Source: Chloroflexia bacterium
Lineage (GTDB): Bacteria > Chloroflexota > Chloroflexia > Thermomicrobiales > UBA6265
DNA length: 32,438 nucleotides
Reading direction: 5' to 3'
Assembly (NCBI GenBank): GCA_013697005.1
Contig: JACCXM010000129.1
Coordinates: forward strand, 1-32,438
Shown: in pieces, positions 17,373 to 26,071 of the stretch
Layout of the letters: the number at the start of each line of letters is the position of its first letter
How positions within the stretch are numbered: position 1 is the first letter of the stretch
The notes under the pieces: model-generated
Told to the model about the DNA's origin: nothing
Database searches by the model: none
Seen by the model: the letters and a program-made list of their open reading frames with translations, nothing else
Translations under genes and position numbers: made by a program

Positions 17373-17855
17373 ATGAACACGTCACAGGGGAACTCGAGTC
17401 CCGCAATCAATCCGCGGGAACTGGCCCGGGACTACGATCGGTTTATTTCGGCGCGCTGGCGGGGAGAGGACGAGACCGCCGATACCTTCGCGTCCTGGAT
17501 CGAAGCGCATTGGACGGGGCAGGCGCCATCTGAGCCGGACGATCCCCCAGAAGGGGCTAGCGTCCTCGGGAACGCCGGCGCCGGCATCCGCTGGTACGCC
17601 CGCGGCGGCTATGTGTTCGGCTATGCATCCCCCGGCAGCCAGGGCTGCTATCGCATTGCCGCGACCGAAACCGCGCCCGCCCTCACCGCTCCGTGGGACC
17701 CGGAACCTCAATTAGACGCTACGGCCGACCATCTGTTGCGCCAGACACCGGTGCGTGCGCGCCAATCACGCGCGGCCAAAGCTGACCGCACGCTCGCGGT
17801 TCTCGACACCGGAATTCAGGGCGAATCCAAGAATGGCCGGGTTCACGAGCATTGA
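17373..17855 (+). CDS. Hypothetical protein, 160 residues
   Basis: I do not recognise this protein. It is soluble, without signal peptide or membrane segment. It starts MNTSQGNSSPAINPRELARDYDRF, then has an acidic helix (RWRGEDETADTFASWIEAHW), a Gly/Tyr-rich beta segment (GIRWYARGGYVFGYASPGSQGCYRIAA) and a basic C-terminal third. ATG 17373 is preceded by GGAG nine bases upstream, which supports the start. It stands alone, downstream of a palindrome-rich gap and convergent to glpD. Confidence 0.6.
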   Translation: MNTSQGNSSPAINPRELARDYDRFISARWRGEDETADTFASWIEAHWTGQAPSEPDDPPEGASVLGNAGAGIRWYARGGYVFGYASPGSQGCYRIAATETAPALTAPWDPEPQLDATADHLLRQTPVRARQSRAAKADRTLAVLDTGIQGESKNGRVHEH

Positions 17856-17905
17856 TCACCCCGCGGACCTGACGCATCCCCGCCTCTGAGAAACCCTCAC
17901 CCCAA

Positions 17906-17940
17906 CCCCTCTCCCTGTGCGCAGGGCGAGGGGATCGTTT
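17906..17940. terminator. Long hairpin between convergent genes
   Basis: CCCCTCTCCCTG (17906-17917) pairs with CAGGGCGAGGGG (17922-17933) around TGCG with one mismatch, and is followed by GTTTTG. The flanking CCCTCACCCCAA resembles widely dispersed intergenic repeats in GC-rich genomes. It lies between the 160-residue gene and glpD and can serve both as a terminator. Confidence 0.6.
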
Positions 17941-17978
17941 TGGGGGCAGAGTCGCTTCCATGGCCGAGACGTTCCTTG

Positions 17979-19625
17979 TCACGTCTCGGCGGAAGAGAAT
18001 GCGCGGGAGGAAGGAGAATTTCGCCAAGGACTGAACCGAGCGATGTAGCCACGGTAGGCGTCCGCCTCGGCATTGGCGCGCGCATTGCTCCAGCCGAGGT
18101 GACGGATCGCGACGACGGCCATGGCGCGGTCGACGCCGACGCCGAGATCGGCATTCAGACCCAGCATGCTCCGTCGCAGCATCACGTCCGCCAGCGTCTG
18201 CGCCAGTTCCCGCTCGAACGCGAAAACGACCTCCGCGCCGATGGCGTCATTCCCCGCACCCAGCGGTTCGAGCAGAGCACCGTTCCGCTTCGCCAGCGCG
18301 ATCACGTCCGTCGCGCGCGCGCCGTACACGTCCACTAACCGGTTGGCCGTCTTCTCTGGAAGTCCCGAAGTGGCGAGGAAGTGATTGCGGAACGCGGGAA
18401 TCGACACTCCGGCTGCACCTGGCAGCGGCAGCCGGGCCGTCTCGCAGGGTGGCGCTTTCTGACCGAGCTGCCGGAACGCCGCGTCGACGGCGTGTTCCGC
18501 CAGTGCCCGGTAGGTCGTCAACTTGCCCCCGGTGATCGAGAGCAGACCGCGATGCGTTTTTCCATGGTCGACGATCGCGTGGTCGCGGCTGATAGCGGCT
18601 TCGGAATCGCCTGGCTGGTAGGGGAGCGGTCTCACCCCGGCATAGGCATAATGCACGTCTGTGGGTGTCACCTTCGCGCTGGGGATCACCTCATTCAGTT
18701 CGTTGAGGAGATAGGCGATTTCGCGCTCAGCGGTTTGGACCCGATCGAGATCGCCGTCATAGCGTATGTCCGTGCTGCCGATCAGGTACTGCCCATTCCA
18801 GGGGACGATCAGGATCGGTCTGCCGTCGGCGCGCGCTTCGTAAAAGAAGGCGGCATCAGGTGCGCCGGGGAAGCGATCGACTACCAGGTGACTTCCTTTC
18901 GTCCCGCCAATCAGCCGCGGGACATTCTCAATCCCGGTGAGCACCTCATCCACCCAGGGACCAGCGACGTTGATCACACACCTGGCCGCGACTTCGATCC
19001 GATCGCCGGAGCGCGTCCCCGAGAGCGTTACTCCCGTGACCCGATCGCCGCTCTGCCGAATCCCGTCGACACGGTGATAGGTGAGCACCACAGCGCCGTG
19101 CTGGTGCGCCGAGATCGCGTTCTCGACGGCCAAGCGTTCGGCAAATGTGGCTTGGGCGTCGTAATAGCGCGCGGCGCCCAACAGCCCCTCCCGATTCAGC
19201 CCCGGCGCCTCGCGCAGTGCCTGCCGTTTGGACCACATGCGATGCCGCGGCAGGGATTTGTCAAACGAGAGCCCGTCGTAGAGCGTCATCCCCGCCCGGA
19301 TGGTCGCGGGGCGCCGCCGGTTCCCCTCGTAGATCGGGACGATGATCGGGATCGGTTTCACGAGATGAGCGGCATTCCGCAACAGCCGTTCTCGTTCGCG
19401 CAACGACTCGCGCACGAGCCGGACCTCGCCGTGCTCCAGATAGCGCAATCCGCCGTGAATCAACCGGCTCGACCAGCTCGTCGTACCGCTGGCGATGTCC
19501 CCCTTGTCCACCAGCAGCGTTTTCAGCCCGCGCATCGCGGCGTCGCGGGCAATCCCCGCGCCATTGACTCCCGCGCCGATGACAACCAGGTCGAATGTCT
19601 CGCGCTCGAGATCAGCGGGATCCAT
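17979..19625 (-). CDS. glpD: FAD-dependent glycerol-3-phosphate dehydrogenase
   Basis: A 548-residue flavoprotein that oxidises sn-glycerol 3-phosphate to dihydroxyacetone phosphate and passes electrons to quinone at the membrane. The FAD dinucleotide-binding motif is GAGVNGAGIARDAAMRG (about residues 16-32), followed by the family segment SGTTSWSSRLIHGGLRYLEHGE. The central part has INVAGPWVDEV, GGTKGSHLVVDRF, and YAYAGVRPL. GGKLTTYRALAEHAVDAA near residue 365 is the usual end of the DAO fold, and a C-terminal alpha-helical DAO_C domain (FERELAQTLADVMLRRSMLG) follows. Length is normal. No glycerol kinase or facilitator gene is adjacent, so it appears to be a single-gene unit. Confidence 0.97.
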   Translation of the reverse strand: MDPADLERETFDLVVIGAGVNGAGIARDAAMRGLKTLLVDKGDIASGTTSWSSRLIHGGLRYLEHGEVRLVRESLRERERLLRNAAHLVKPIPIIVPIYEGNRRRPATIRAGMTLYDGLSFDKSLPRHRMWSKRQALREAPGLNREGLLGAARYYDAQATFAERLAVENAISAHQHGAVVLTYHRVDGIRQSGDRVTGVTLSGTRSGDRIEVAARCVINVAGPWVDEVLTGIENVPRLIGGTKGSHLVVDRFPGAPDAAFFYEARADGRPILIVPWNGQYLIGSTDIRYDGDLDRVQTAEREIAYLLNELNEVIPSAKVTPTDVHYAYAGVRPLPYQPGDSEAAISRDHAIVDHGKTHRGLLSITGGKLTTYRALAEHAVDAAFRQLGQKAPPCETARLPLPGAAGVSIPAFRNHFLATSGLPEKTANRLVDVYGARATDVIALAKRNGALLEPLGAGNDAIGAEVVFAFERELAQTLADVMLRRSMLGLNADLGVGVDRAMAVVAIRHLGWSNARANAEADAYRGYIARFSPWRNSPSSRAFSSAET

Positions 19626-19742
19626 CTGGTTCGGTGGTCTCTTTCTGTCGGTGTTCGCAATTCGTCATGCGCCGCCGTCGCGCTGGCAACGCTGGCCTAT
19701 TGCCTCCGGCGAGTCGTCAGTCGAAAGACGGAAGAATGACGG

Positions 19743-19781
19743 GCGAGGCAAGCCTCGCGGAGGGCGACGCAGGCGTCGTCC

Positions 19782-19784
<3 letters not shown>
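19743..19784. repeat. Double-hairpin repeat abutting the rhodanese stop codon
   Basis: GCGAGGC (19743-19749) and GCCTCGC (19752-19758) form one hairpin. GGGCGACGC (19762-19770) and GCGTCGTCCC (19773-19782) form a second, which reaches into the rhodanese stop codon (19782-19784). The pair looks like a mobile intergenic repeat that could also terminate transcription from the rhodanese gene. Confidence 0.6.
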
Positions 19785-20669
<885 letters not shown>

Positions 20670-20746
20670 GGCAGGCTCCTGACGCTGATGATGCGACGAA
20701 CCACCGCCACGCGCTGCGTTCTCACATCGCGCGGCGTCGGAGTGCT

Positions 20747-20770
20747 ATTCTAGAGTTCTTCATCAAGAAC
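20747..20770 (-). promoter_or_regulatory. Inverted repeat beside a -10 of the rhodanese gene
   Basis: GTTCTT (20755-20760) and AAGAAC (20765-20770) form an inverted repeat with a 4-base spacer, immediately upstream (on the minus strand) of TAGAAT (20747-20752), a candidate -10. The position between -10 and -35 would suit a repressor or redox sensor. No -35 is convincing. Confidence 0.3.
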
Positions 20771-20790
20771 CACCAGAACATGATGGAATC

Positions 20791-21555
20791 TCAGGCGCTC
20801 GTTCCGGCAACCCAGGTGGCGATGTTCTGCCAGAGGGTCGCGTAGCCCTCCCACGCCACGAACGCCGGCGGCGCCCAATGGGGTCCGCAGTCCGAGGCGA
20901 ACGCCACCGCCCGGCCCTGCCCATACTCCCAGGCGACGACGAGCGGATCGACGCCCGCGACGGCGACCGTGGCTGCTTCCGGCCGCGCCGTCAGCCGGTT
21001 ATAGCCCAACAGCGCCGGCCAGCGCGCGGGCAGATTTGCCGCCAGGGGATGGTCCGCGGCGCTTACCTCGGGAATGACGCCCTCGGGGACCTCGATGCGA
21101 TCGTCGTGGTAGTGCATGGTGACCGGTAATGCCTCTTCGACCGCCGAACCCGCGTAATGTCCCTTGCCCTCGATCCCTTGAAATGTCAGATAGCCGCCGA
21201 CCATCACCAGCCCGCCACCGCCCGCGACCCACTCGCGCAGGAGCGCGAGCCGGTTTGGCGCAGCGAGGGAGCGCACAAAGGTGTCCGGCGAGAGCAGCAA
21301 CGAGTTGGCGCCAATGTCGCTGAGGATGACGACGTCGTAGCCCGCCAGTTCGTTCATGGTGGTGGGAAAGGCCGCCGGCGCCAGATGCCCAGGGAGATGC
21401 TCGACGGTCCAGCCCCCGGCTTCGAGCGCCGCTTGCAGCCATTGGTGTCCGGTGCCATAGTCGGTCGTGGTGAAGGAATCGAGTCCCTTCTGGTGGATCG
21501 TGTGCATGATCCACGACTCCCCCGCCAACAAGATGCGCCGCGGCCGTGATGTCAT
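20791..21555 (-). CDS. Putative glutamine-amidotransferase-like protein (PF07090 type)
   Basis: A 254-residue cytosolic protein resembling the STM3548/PF07090 class I glutamine-amidotransferase-like fold. Visible features are the N-terminal strand RRILLAGESWIMHTIHQKG, a central GYDVVILSDIGANSLLL strand-turn, WVAGGGGLVMVGGYLTFQG, and a C-terminal GQGRAVAFASDCGPHWAPP followed by WEGYATLWQNIATWV. A Cys lies in the SDCGPHW turn, but it is not in the usual nucleophile-elbow position, so amidotransferase activity is doubtful; most of the family are uncharacterised. AGGGAGG precedes the ATG. Confidence 0.8.
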   Translation of the reverse strand: MTSRPRRILLAGESWIMHTIHQKGLDSFTTTDYGTGHQWLQAALEAGGWTVEHLPGHLAPAAFPTTMNELAGYDVVILSDIGANSLLLSPDTFVRSLAAPNRLALLREWVAGGGGLVMVGGYLTFQGIEGKGHYAGSAVEEALPVTMHYHDDRIEVPEGVIPEVSAADHPLAANLPARWPALLGYNRLTARPEAATVAVAGVDPLVVAWEYGQGRAVAFASDCGPHWAPPAFVAWEGYATLWQNIATWVAGTSA

Positions 21556-21687
21556 TGGTCCTCCCTGTTTCCTCTCGAAGGCGCGATGAACCGGCGGTTA
21601 GCGCACGAAGTGCGACGGCCGCGGGCTCGGCATCGGTTGGCGATCCGGCATCTCCTGAAGGTTCCTCCTCATCCGGTTCGAAACGCT

Positions 21688-22080
21688 CTACGTGCGAAGG
21701 GGTTGGACCTGAACGTCTGGGATCAACAGAAAGTGTTTAACGTTGTCGGTCAGGATTATTGCGCCGCGCGTTGCCGCCACTGCAGCAACCAGAGCGTCTG
21801 TAATCTGCAGCGCCGTACCGCGCCGACGCAGCGCGTAACGGTAGGCTCCGGCGCGGGCCGCGGTCTCGTAGGTAATGTCCCAAAAAAGAAACTCGCTCAA
21901 GAACTCATCCCAGCGGGGCATCTGTCCATTCGGGACACCAGCGGCGAATTCGGCCACATTAACGGCACAAACTCCGAGCTCAGCGCCAGAGCGGTTCAAC
22001 ACCGCCAAGCGTCCACGAATTCCCGCGATCCCCCGTGAGAGGTCGATGAGCACTGTCGTGTCGAGGAGATATCGCTCCAT
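21688..22080 (-). CDS. vapC: VapC-type PIN domain toxin
   Basis: A 130-residue PIN-domain ribonuclease, the toxin of a VapBC pair. The four metal-binding acids expected for the fold are present: Asp7 (LLDTTVLID), Glu44 (NVAEF), Asp95 (ITDALVAA) and Asp112 (ILTDNVKHF). VapC proteins usually cleave tRNA or rRNA in a Mg-dependent way and are neutralised by the partner antitoxin. It begins five bases after the stop of the antitoxin gene, so the pair is one operon. Confidence 0.92.
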   Translation of the reverse strand: MERYLLDTTVLIDLSRGIAGIRGRLAVLNRSGAELGVCAVNVAEFAAGVPNGQMPRWDEFLSEFLFWDITYETAARAGAYRYALRRRGTALQITDALVAAVAATRGAIILTDNVKHFLLIPDVQVQPLRT

Positions 22081-22085
22081 CGTAT

Positions 22086-22370
22086 TCAGGCCGCCGATTC
22101 CGCGGTCCGCGGCACCTCATCACCGTCACGTAAGGCACGCACCCAGGCCGCCGCTGCTTCCGGTGTCTCCCATCCAGGGATGTCAAAGTCGGCCAGCGCT
22201 CCATCCATTTCGGCCAACGCCGCGTCAAGCCGGCGACGGCGGAGTTCCGCAGAGATCGTTTCGGCAATGAATTGACTGCGCCGTCGCTGTCCGACCAGGG
22301 CATCAATTGCCGCGACAAGATCGCCTGGCATGACGATGTGTATACGGCGCTGCTTTCTCGTATCGTCCAC
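22086..22370 (-). CDS. vapB: Ribbon-helix-helix antitoxin (VapB/CopG-like)
   Basis: A 94-residue antitoxin. The GTG start at 22370 is chosen because AGGAAAG lies five bases upstream; ATG codons further up would add about 10-30 residues of poor sequence. The N-terminus is a ribbon-helix-helix (RRIHIVMPGDLVAAIDALVG, then RSQFIAETISAELRRRRLD), the DNA-binding part. The C-terminal third, with ADFDIPGWETPEAAAAWVRAL, should wrap the toxin's active site. A palindrome overlies its promoter, consistent with autorepression. Confidence 0.85.
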   Translation of the reverse strand: MDDTRKQRRIHIVMPGDLVAAIDALVGQRRRSQFIAETISAELRRRRLDAALAEMDGALADFDIPGWETPEAAAAWVRALRDGDEVPRTAESAA

Positions 22371-22392
22371 CAGTCTTTCCTTACCTGGTCCG

Positions 22393-22411
22393 ATCATAGC
22401 ACACATATGTG
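22393..22411 (-). promoter_or_regulatory. vapBC promoter/operator candidate
   Basis: On the minus strand, CACATATGTG (22402-22411), a perfect 10-base palindrome, lies just upstream of TATGAT (22393-22398), a good -10. The palindrome falls within the spacer, where a ribbon-helix-helix antitoxin would be expected to bind. The -35 is poor. Confidence 0.45.
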
Positions 22412-22636
22412 GGCTTTGTTTTACGGGCTGCAATTCGCGTCTGCAATTCGGGGCGGTCATCATCAGTCAAAACGTTGTCCGCCTGGACTACTGCCTCGGC
22501 GCGGCGCAGCCCGTCCAACTTCTGCCGGGCCGCTACCCGGATGAATGCACTTCGCTTGCGGCGACCGAAGCGGTTGTAAATGGCGAAGGCAGCCTCGAGT
22601 CACGTTTCAAGAGCGACCAGTGCTACAGCACGCCCG

Positions 22637-23128
22637 CTACGCCACCTCGTGAATCTTGCCCGTCTTTACGTCGTAAACGAACCCGGTCACCGGGGTGTCG
22701 TTCGGGATCAACGGCGAGGAGCGAATGATCTCCACGTCGTCGCGCACACTTTGTTCGAGGTCGCTGAAGGGGAGGAAATCGATGTCGGAGACATCGGCGC
22801 CGAGCTGCTCCTGGCAGATACCGTACATCGTCGGATTGTCGAAGGTCAGCATGCCGCAATCGGTGTGATGCACGACCAGCACTTCCCGCGTGCCCAGGAG
22901 GCGCTGAGAAATTGCGAGCGAGCGCAACGCGTCCGCGGCGCGACCGCCGGCATTCCGGATGACGTGCGCGTCCCCTTCCTCCAGTCCGAGTGCCTTGGCT
23001 GGATCGAGCCGGGCATCCATGCAAGCGACGACCGCGAATTTGCGCCCCGGTGGCATCGGCAAGTCACCCTTGCTGAATCCCTGGGCATACTCCTCGTTCG
23101 CGGCGCGGACCTCCTCAACGACTGCCAT
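22637..23128 (-). CDS. Beta-class carbonic anhydrase
   Basis: A 163-residue zinc enzyme interconverting CO2 and bicarbonate. The zinc ligands are all visible: Cys36 in ACMDARLDP, His88 and Cys91 in HHTDCGM, with the Asp38-Arg40 dyad. The sequence resembles the short beta-carbonic anhydrase of Mycobacterium tuberculosis Rv1284 (CMDARLDP, IRNAGG, LGTREVLVVHHTDCGM). AAGGAAACAGG precedes the ATG. It is cytosolic and stands alone. A -10-like TATACT lies 35 bases upstream. Confidence 0.95.
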   Translation of the reverse strand: MAVVEEVRAANEEYAQGFSKGDLPMPPGRKFAVVACMDARLDPAKALGLEEGDAHVIRNAGGRAADALRSLAISQRLLGTREVLVVHHTDCGMLTFDNPTMYGICQEQLGADVSDIDFLPFSDLEQSVRDDVEIIRSSPLIPNDTPVTGFVYDVKTGKIHEVA

Positions 23129-23163
23129 GACCTGTTTCCTTTCGCGTATCGAATCGAATCTCT

Positions 23164-23191
23164 AGTATATTGATCCACAACTCAAGAACAA
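23164..23191 (-). promoter_or_regulatory. Carbonic anhydrase promoter candidate
   Basis: On the minus strand, TATACT (23164-23169) is 16 bases downstream of TTGTTC (23186-23191). The -35 matches only three consensus bases and lies inside the 3' end of the upstream gene. Confidence 0.35.
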
Positions 23192-24270
23192 ACCGTAGGC
23201 TGCGCTGACGTCTCGAGCTCGCTCGGCGCGGCGACCGCAGCGCCAGCGGCGAGATCGACCCGCACGATGGCCCCCTCGCCACTATCGGCGCCAAACGCGG
23301 GGAAGGCGATGAAGAGCCCGCCGTCCGCACCGAACTCCATCGCCACCGGCAACGACAGACCGGTCACGATCGCTTCCGCGCTATCGGGACCGGTCTGCCT
23401 GACGACCCGGCCGCTCCCAGTCACGACCGAGGCAGGATCATCCGGGTCGATCCCGGTCGCCATTTCCAGGGCGTACAGAGAACCGTCCGGTCCTAGCGCG
23501 AGCGCGGTGACGAGTGTCAATCCGGACCACACCTCGGTCACCGTTCCATCTGCGGCCACCTCGACCACCTTGGCCGCGCCATCTCGATAGGGAGCCGCGG
23601 TGAAAAAGGCGACATAGACGCCGCCATTGGGGGCGGGAGCGATGCCGGTCGGTATCGGGTGCCCGGCGGAGAGATCGGCGATGCGGCTGACGGAACCATC
23701 AAGTCCGAGGCGCAGGAGCTGGTTGCTGTTTCCTTCCGTCACCCAGAAGGCATCATCCATCGCCAGCATCGCGTAGGGTTGGCCGTCTGTGTCGTAATCC
23801 CCCGGGCGCTCCGCGACCGGGTTATCCCGGATGAACGTGCTGACGTCGGCGATCAGCGTGCTCTCCCCGCCCTCTTCGATGCGATAGAGTCCATTCACCA
23901 TCCCGCCGTCGTCGATGTTTCCGCCCGCGAGCAGGAAATAGCGCTCGCCGTCGCGAACGGCCACATCGGCCACTCCCACCGGTCCGCCGAAGACGACGCG
24001 ATACGATGGAAGCTCGTTCGCGATCGTGGTCAGGCACCCCGCATCGTCGATCAATGCCACGCCCGCGGTCGGCCCGGAAGCCCCGGCCATGGCGACGACG
24101 AGTCCGCCCTCATCGTCAAACGCAAATCCGCGCGGATTGACCAACCCTGTGGCAACGACGGTGAAGGGCTTATTCGTCTGAGCGAAACCGCCAACCGGCA
24201 GCCACCCACCGAGGATGAGCGTGACCAGCATTCCGAGACGAAGAAATCTGATGGAAACTCGCCACCGCAT
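23182..24270 (-). CDS. ScyD/ScyE family secreted beta-propeller protein
   Basis: A 362-residue secreted protein, named after ScyD/ScyE of the cyanobacterial scytonemin cluster; in most other bacteria the role is unknown. The ATG at 24270 has AAGGAGCA upstream and begins a clean signal peptide (MRWRVSIRFLRLGMLVTLIL, then GGFAQ). The mature part is a string of propeller-like repeats: VVATGLVNPRGFAFDDEGGLVVAMAG, GPVGVADVAVRDGERYFL, GIAPAPNGGVYVAFFTAAPYRDGAAKVVEV, ALALGPDGSLYALEM, and GLSLPVAMEFGADGGLFIA. Two cysteines remain in the mature part. No scytonemin genes are nearby. Confidence 0.85.
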   Translation of the reverse strand: MRWRVSIRFLRLGMLVTLILGGWLPVGGFAQTNKPFTVVATGLVNPRGFAFDDEGGLVVAMAGASGPTAGVALIDDAGCLTTIANELPSYRVVFGGPVGVADVAVRDGERYFLLAGGNIDDGGMVNGLYRIEEGGESTLIADVSTFIRDNPVAERPGDYDTDGQPYAMLAMDDAFWVTEGNSNQLLRLGLDGSVSRIADLSAGHPIPTGIAPAPNGGVYVAFFTAAPYRDGAAKVVEVAADGTVTEVWSGLTLVTALALGPDGSLYALEMATGIDPDDPASVVTGSGRVVRQTGPDSAEAIVTGLSLPVAMEFGADGGLFIAFPAFGADSGEGAIVRVDLAAGAAVAAPSELETSAQPTVCS

Positions 24271-24301
24271 ATGAAATTGCTCCTTCCGTGGCGCCGTATC
24301 T

Positions 24302-24430
24302 TCACCCATGAATCCACGTGGGCCAAGATTCGTCGCGGACGCCGCCGAGAATCTCCGTTTCGTACGCGCCATGCGCGGACTCGGTTGCTCGCAGCAGCGC
24401 CGCGATCGCGGGCTCGAGTCCAGTATCCAT
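24302..24430 (-). CDS. Small ORF of 42 residues, possibly truncated
   Basis: MDTGLEPAIAALLRATESAH is followed by GAYETEILGGVRDESWPTWIHG. It has a strong AAGGAG upstream of its ATG and ends 31 bases before the ScyD-like gene. The AHGxYE, LGGVxDExWPxW pattern recalls a small, uncharacterised family in which the sequence normally continues past the last Trp. Here it stops after four more residues, so it may be a remnant. Recognition is by memory and unverified. It could also be a leader peptide. Confidence 0.45.
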   Translation of the reverse strand: MDTGLEPAIAALLRATESAHGAYETEILGGVRDESWPTWIHG

Positions 24431-24499
24431 GGTCAGGGCTCCTTTCTCTGAGATTCGTGTCCTTGACGTCCCCGTGCGCGACTGATTAGCATCCGCCGC

Positions 24500-25717
24500 G
24501 TGAGGGCGTCAGCGACTATCTCCATTTCGAATTCGCTCCGGTTTCGCCGCGCCCAGCGTGCGGCTTCCCTCATGGCCATGCTCATCGTGGCCGTGGCGAT
24601 GCTTCCGTTCCCGACCCTCGCCCAGGAAGCACCGGAGCTCCGGATCACCTCGACCAATTACATCGCGATCGACGCCGAGACCGGTGAAATCTATGCCCAA
24701 CGCGGCGCCCACGAGCGGCGCGCTCCCGCCAGTCTGACCAAAGTTTTCACCGCCATCGAAACGATCGAATCGGCGCCGCCGGACGCGCAGGTGATCACCA
24801 GCGACGCGGACCTCGTCAGTGAGTTTGCCAGCCAGGTTGGATTCGCCCCCGGCGAGACGTTCACGGTCGAGGAATTGCTCTACGGCATGATGCTGCCGTC
24901 GGGCAACGACGCCGCGCGGGCCCTGGCGAGAGGGCTCGGCGCGCAGGACGGCGACAGCGACGAGGAAGCGCTCAACCGCTTCCTGGCGCGGCTCAACCAG
25001 CGCGTCCAGAACATGGGTCTCGCCAACACCCAGCTGCTCAACCCCGACGGCTGGGGTATTCCCGGACACTACTCCTCACCATACGATCTGGCGGCGTGGA
25101 TGATGTACGCATTGCGTTATCCGCGATTCGTGCAGGCATTTTCGTCCGGAACCTACGAGACCGCCGACGGCCGCTACGAGTTCCGGAACAACAATCGCAT
25201 GCTCCGCACCTACGAGGGGATCGTTGGCGGCAAGACCGGCTACGACGACGACGCCGGCTGGTGCCTGATCAACGTCGCCGAGCGCGACGGGCGCCGCGTC
25301 ATCGCCGTCACCATGAACGGCGTTGCCCCTGACGACTGGTACGACGACAACCGGGTTCTCCTCGACTACGCCCTCGACCAGCAGGCGCTCCGCGCCGCGG
25401 GGGTAGCGGGAATGACCGGCGAAATCGTCCGCTTCCGCGACCCCGACGCCGCCGTCATTCTGGCGATGGCCGCCGCCGGCGCCACGGTCGGCGCGCCCAT
25501 CCCCATCTCGCAAGCAGCTCCCGAGATTCTTGCGCCCGGCGCCCCGGGAATGTCCCTCGCGCCGCGGAACGCGATCGGCGCCAGTGCGTCCGGGTGGACC
25601 ACCGCCGCTGCCGTCGCGGCCGCGTTGACCGTGCTTCACGGGGCGTCGATCTGGCGGCTCCGGGCGCGACGTGCGGTGACACCGGCGAATCCCGGAACGG
25701 CGTCAGCGAGCGATTGA
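24500..25717 (+). CDS. D-alanyl-D-alanine carboxypeptidase (peptidase S11)
   Basis: A 405-residue secreted penicillin-binding enzyme of the DacA/PBP5 class that trims the terminal D-Ala of peptidoglycan stem peptides. The GTG at 24500 gives a signal peptide with an Arg-rich start and MAMLIVAVAMLPFPTLAQEA. Active-site motifs: Ser78-x-x-Lys81 (SLTK), Ser134-Gly-Asn136 (SGN), and Lys245-Thr-Gly (GGKTGYD). The family features LLYGMMLPSGNDAARALA and GLANTQLLNPDGWGI are present. The C-terminal part (about residues 305-395) is Ala/Pro-rich with one hydrophobic segment (WTTAAAVAAALTVLHGASIW) that could anchor the protein. The start site itself lacks a strong ribosome site. Confidence 0.93.
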   Translation: MRASATISISNSLRFRRAQRAASLMAMLIVAVAMLPFPTLAQEAPELRITSTNYIAIDAETGEIYAQRGAHERRAPASLTKVFTAIETIESAPPDAQVITSDADLVSEFASQVGFAPGETFTVEELLYGMMLPSGNDAARALARGLGAQDGDSDEEALNRFLARLNQRVQNMGLANTQLLNPDGWGIPGHYSSPYDLAAWMMYALRYPRFVQAFSSGTYETADGRYEFRNNNRMLRTYEGIVGGKTGYDDDAGWCLINVAERDGRRVIAVTMNGVAPDDWYDDNRVLLDYALDQQALRAAGVAGMTGEIVRFRDPDAAVILAMAAAGATVGAPIPISQAAPEILAPGAPGMSLAPRNAIGASASGWTTAAAVAAALTVLHGASIWRLRARRAVTPANPGTASASD

Positions 25718-25743
25718 CACCCCCGGCTCGATCTTTCTATTCT
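25714..25743 (+). promoter_or_regulatory. Promoter of the thrS T-box leader
   Basis: A perfect TTGACA (25714-25719), an 18-base spacer and TATTCT (25738-25743). The -35 overlaps the stop codon of the carboxypeptidase gene. Transcription would begin near 25750, the start of the T-box leader. Confidence 0.65.
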
Positions 25744-25749
25744 TAGCGT

Positions 25750-26017
25750 GTCAATTGACGCAGTACGGCGTCGATCGGGACGAGTACCCGCGGGACCACC
25801 GCCAGAAAGACCGGCTGCAGCTGTGAGTCCGGTTCGGCAAGGCCTCGGCGAAAACCACCCGGGAGCTGACCACCGATCCCCTGATGGGGTGTAGGCTGGT
25901 CCGGATGGCCCCGTTAGCGGCTACGACGAGCGGGCAGGTGCATGCGGCGACCTGACCCGGAACGAGGGTGGAACCACGCCGGTCCGGCGTCCCTATGTGG
26001 GGACACGGGCCGTTTTT
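25750..26017 (+). promoter_or_regulatory. T-box riboswitch upstream of thrS
   Basis: The leader senses uncharged tRNA, here expected to be tRNA-Thr. The T-box sequence AACGAGGGTGGAACCACG is at 25961-25978, with the TGGA that pairs with the tRNA acceptor end. It is followed at once by an intrinsic terminator (25980-26017). Upstream, GACCA (25868-25872) pairs with TGGTC (25897-25901), enclosing an inner CCCC/GGGG hairpin (25878-25889), one of the leader stems. I could not assign the specifier codon with confidence, though ACC triplets occur near these loops. Position directly before thrS makes Thr the expected amino acid. Confidence 0.85.
25980..26017 (+). terminator. T-box regulated terminator
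   Basis: CGGTCC (25980-25985) pairs with GGGCCG (26007-26012), and an inner GTCCC/GGGAC stem encloses the loop. TTTTT follows (26013-26017). The 5' side directly follows the T-box sequence, as required for competition with the antiterminator. Confidence 0.75.
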
Positions 26018-26071
26018 CATGCCCGCCGCGGCAACCCACCCGCGGCGACGTGCGACAACAAGGACACCAGC

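Noticed and set aside
18381-19739. A 452-codon plus-strand gene
   Set aside because: It is antisense to glpD, whose minus-strand protein matches the family along its full length.
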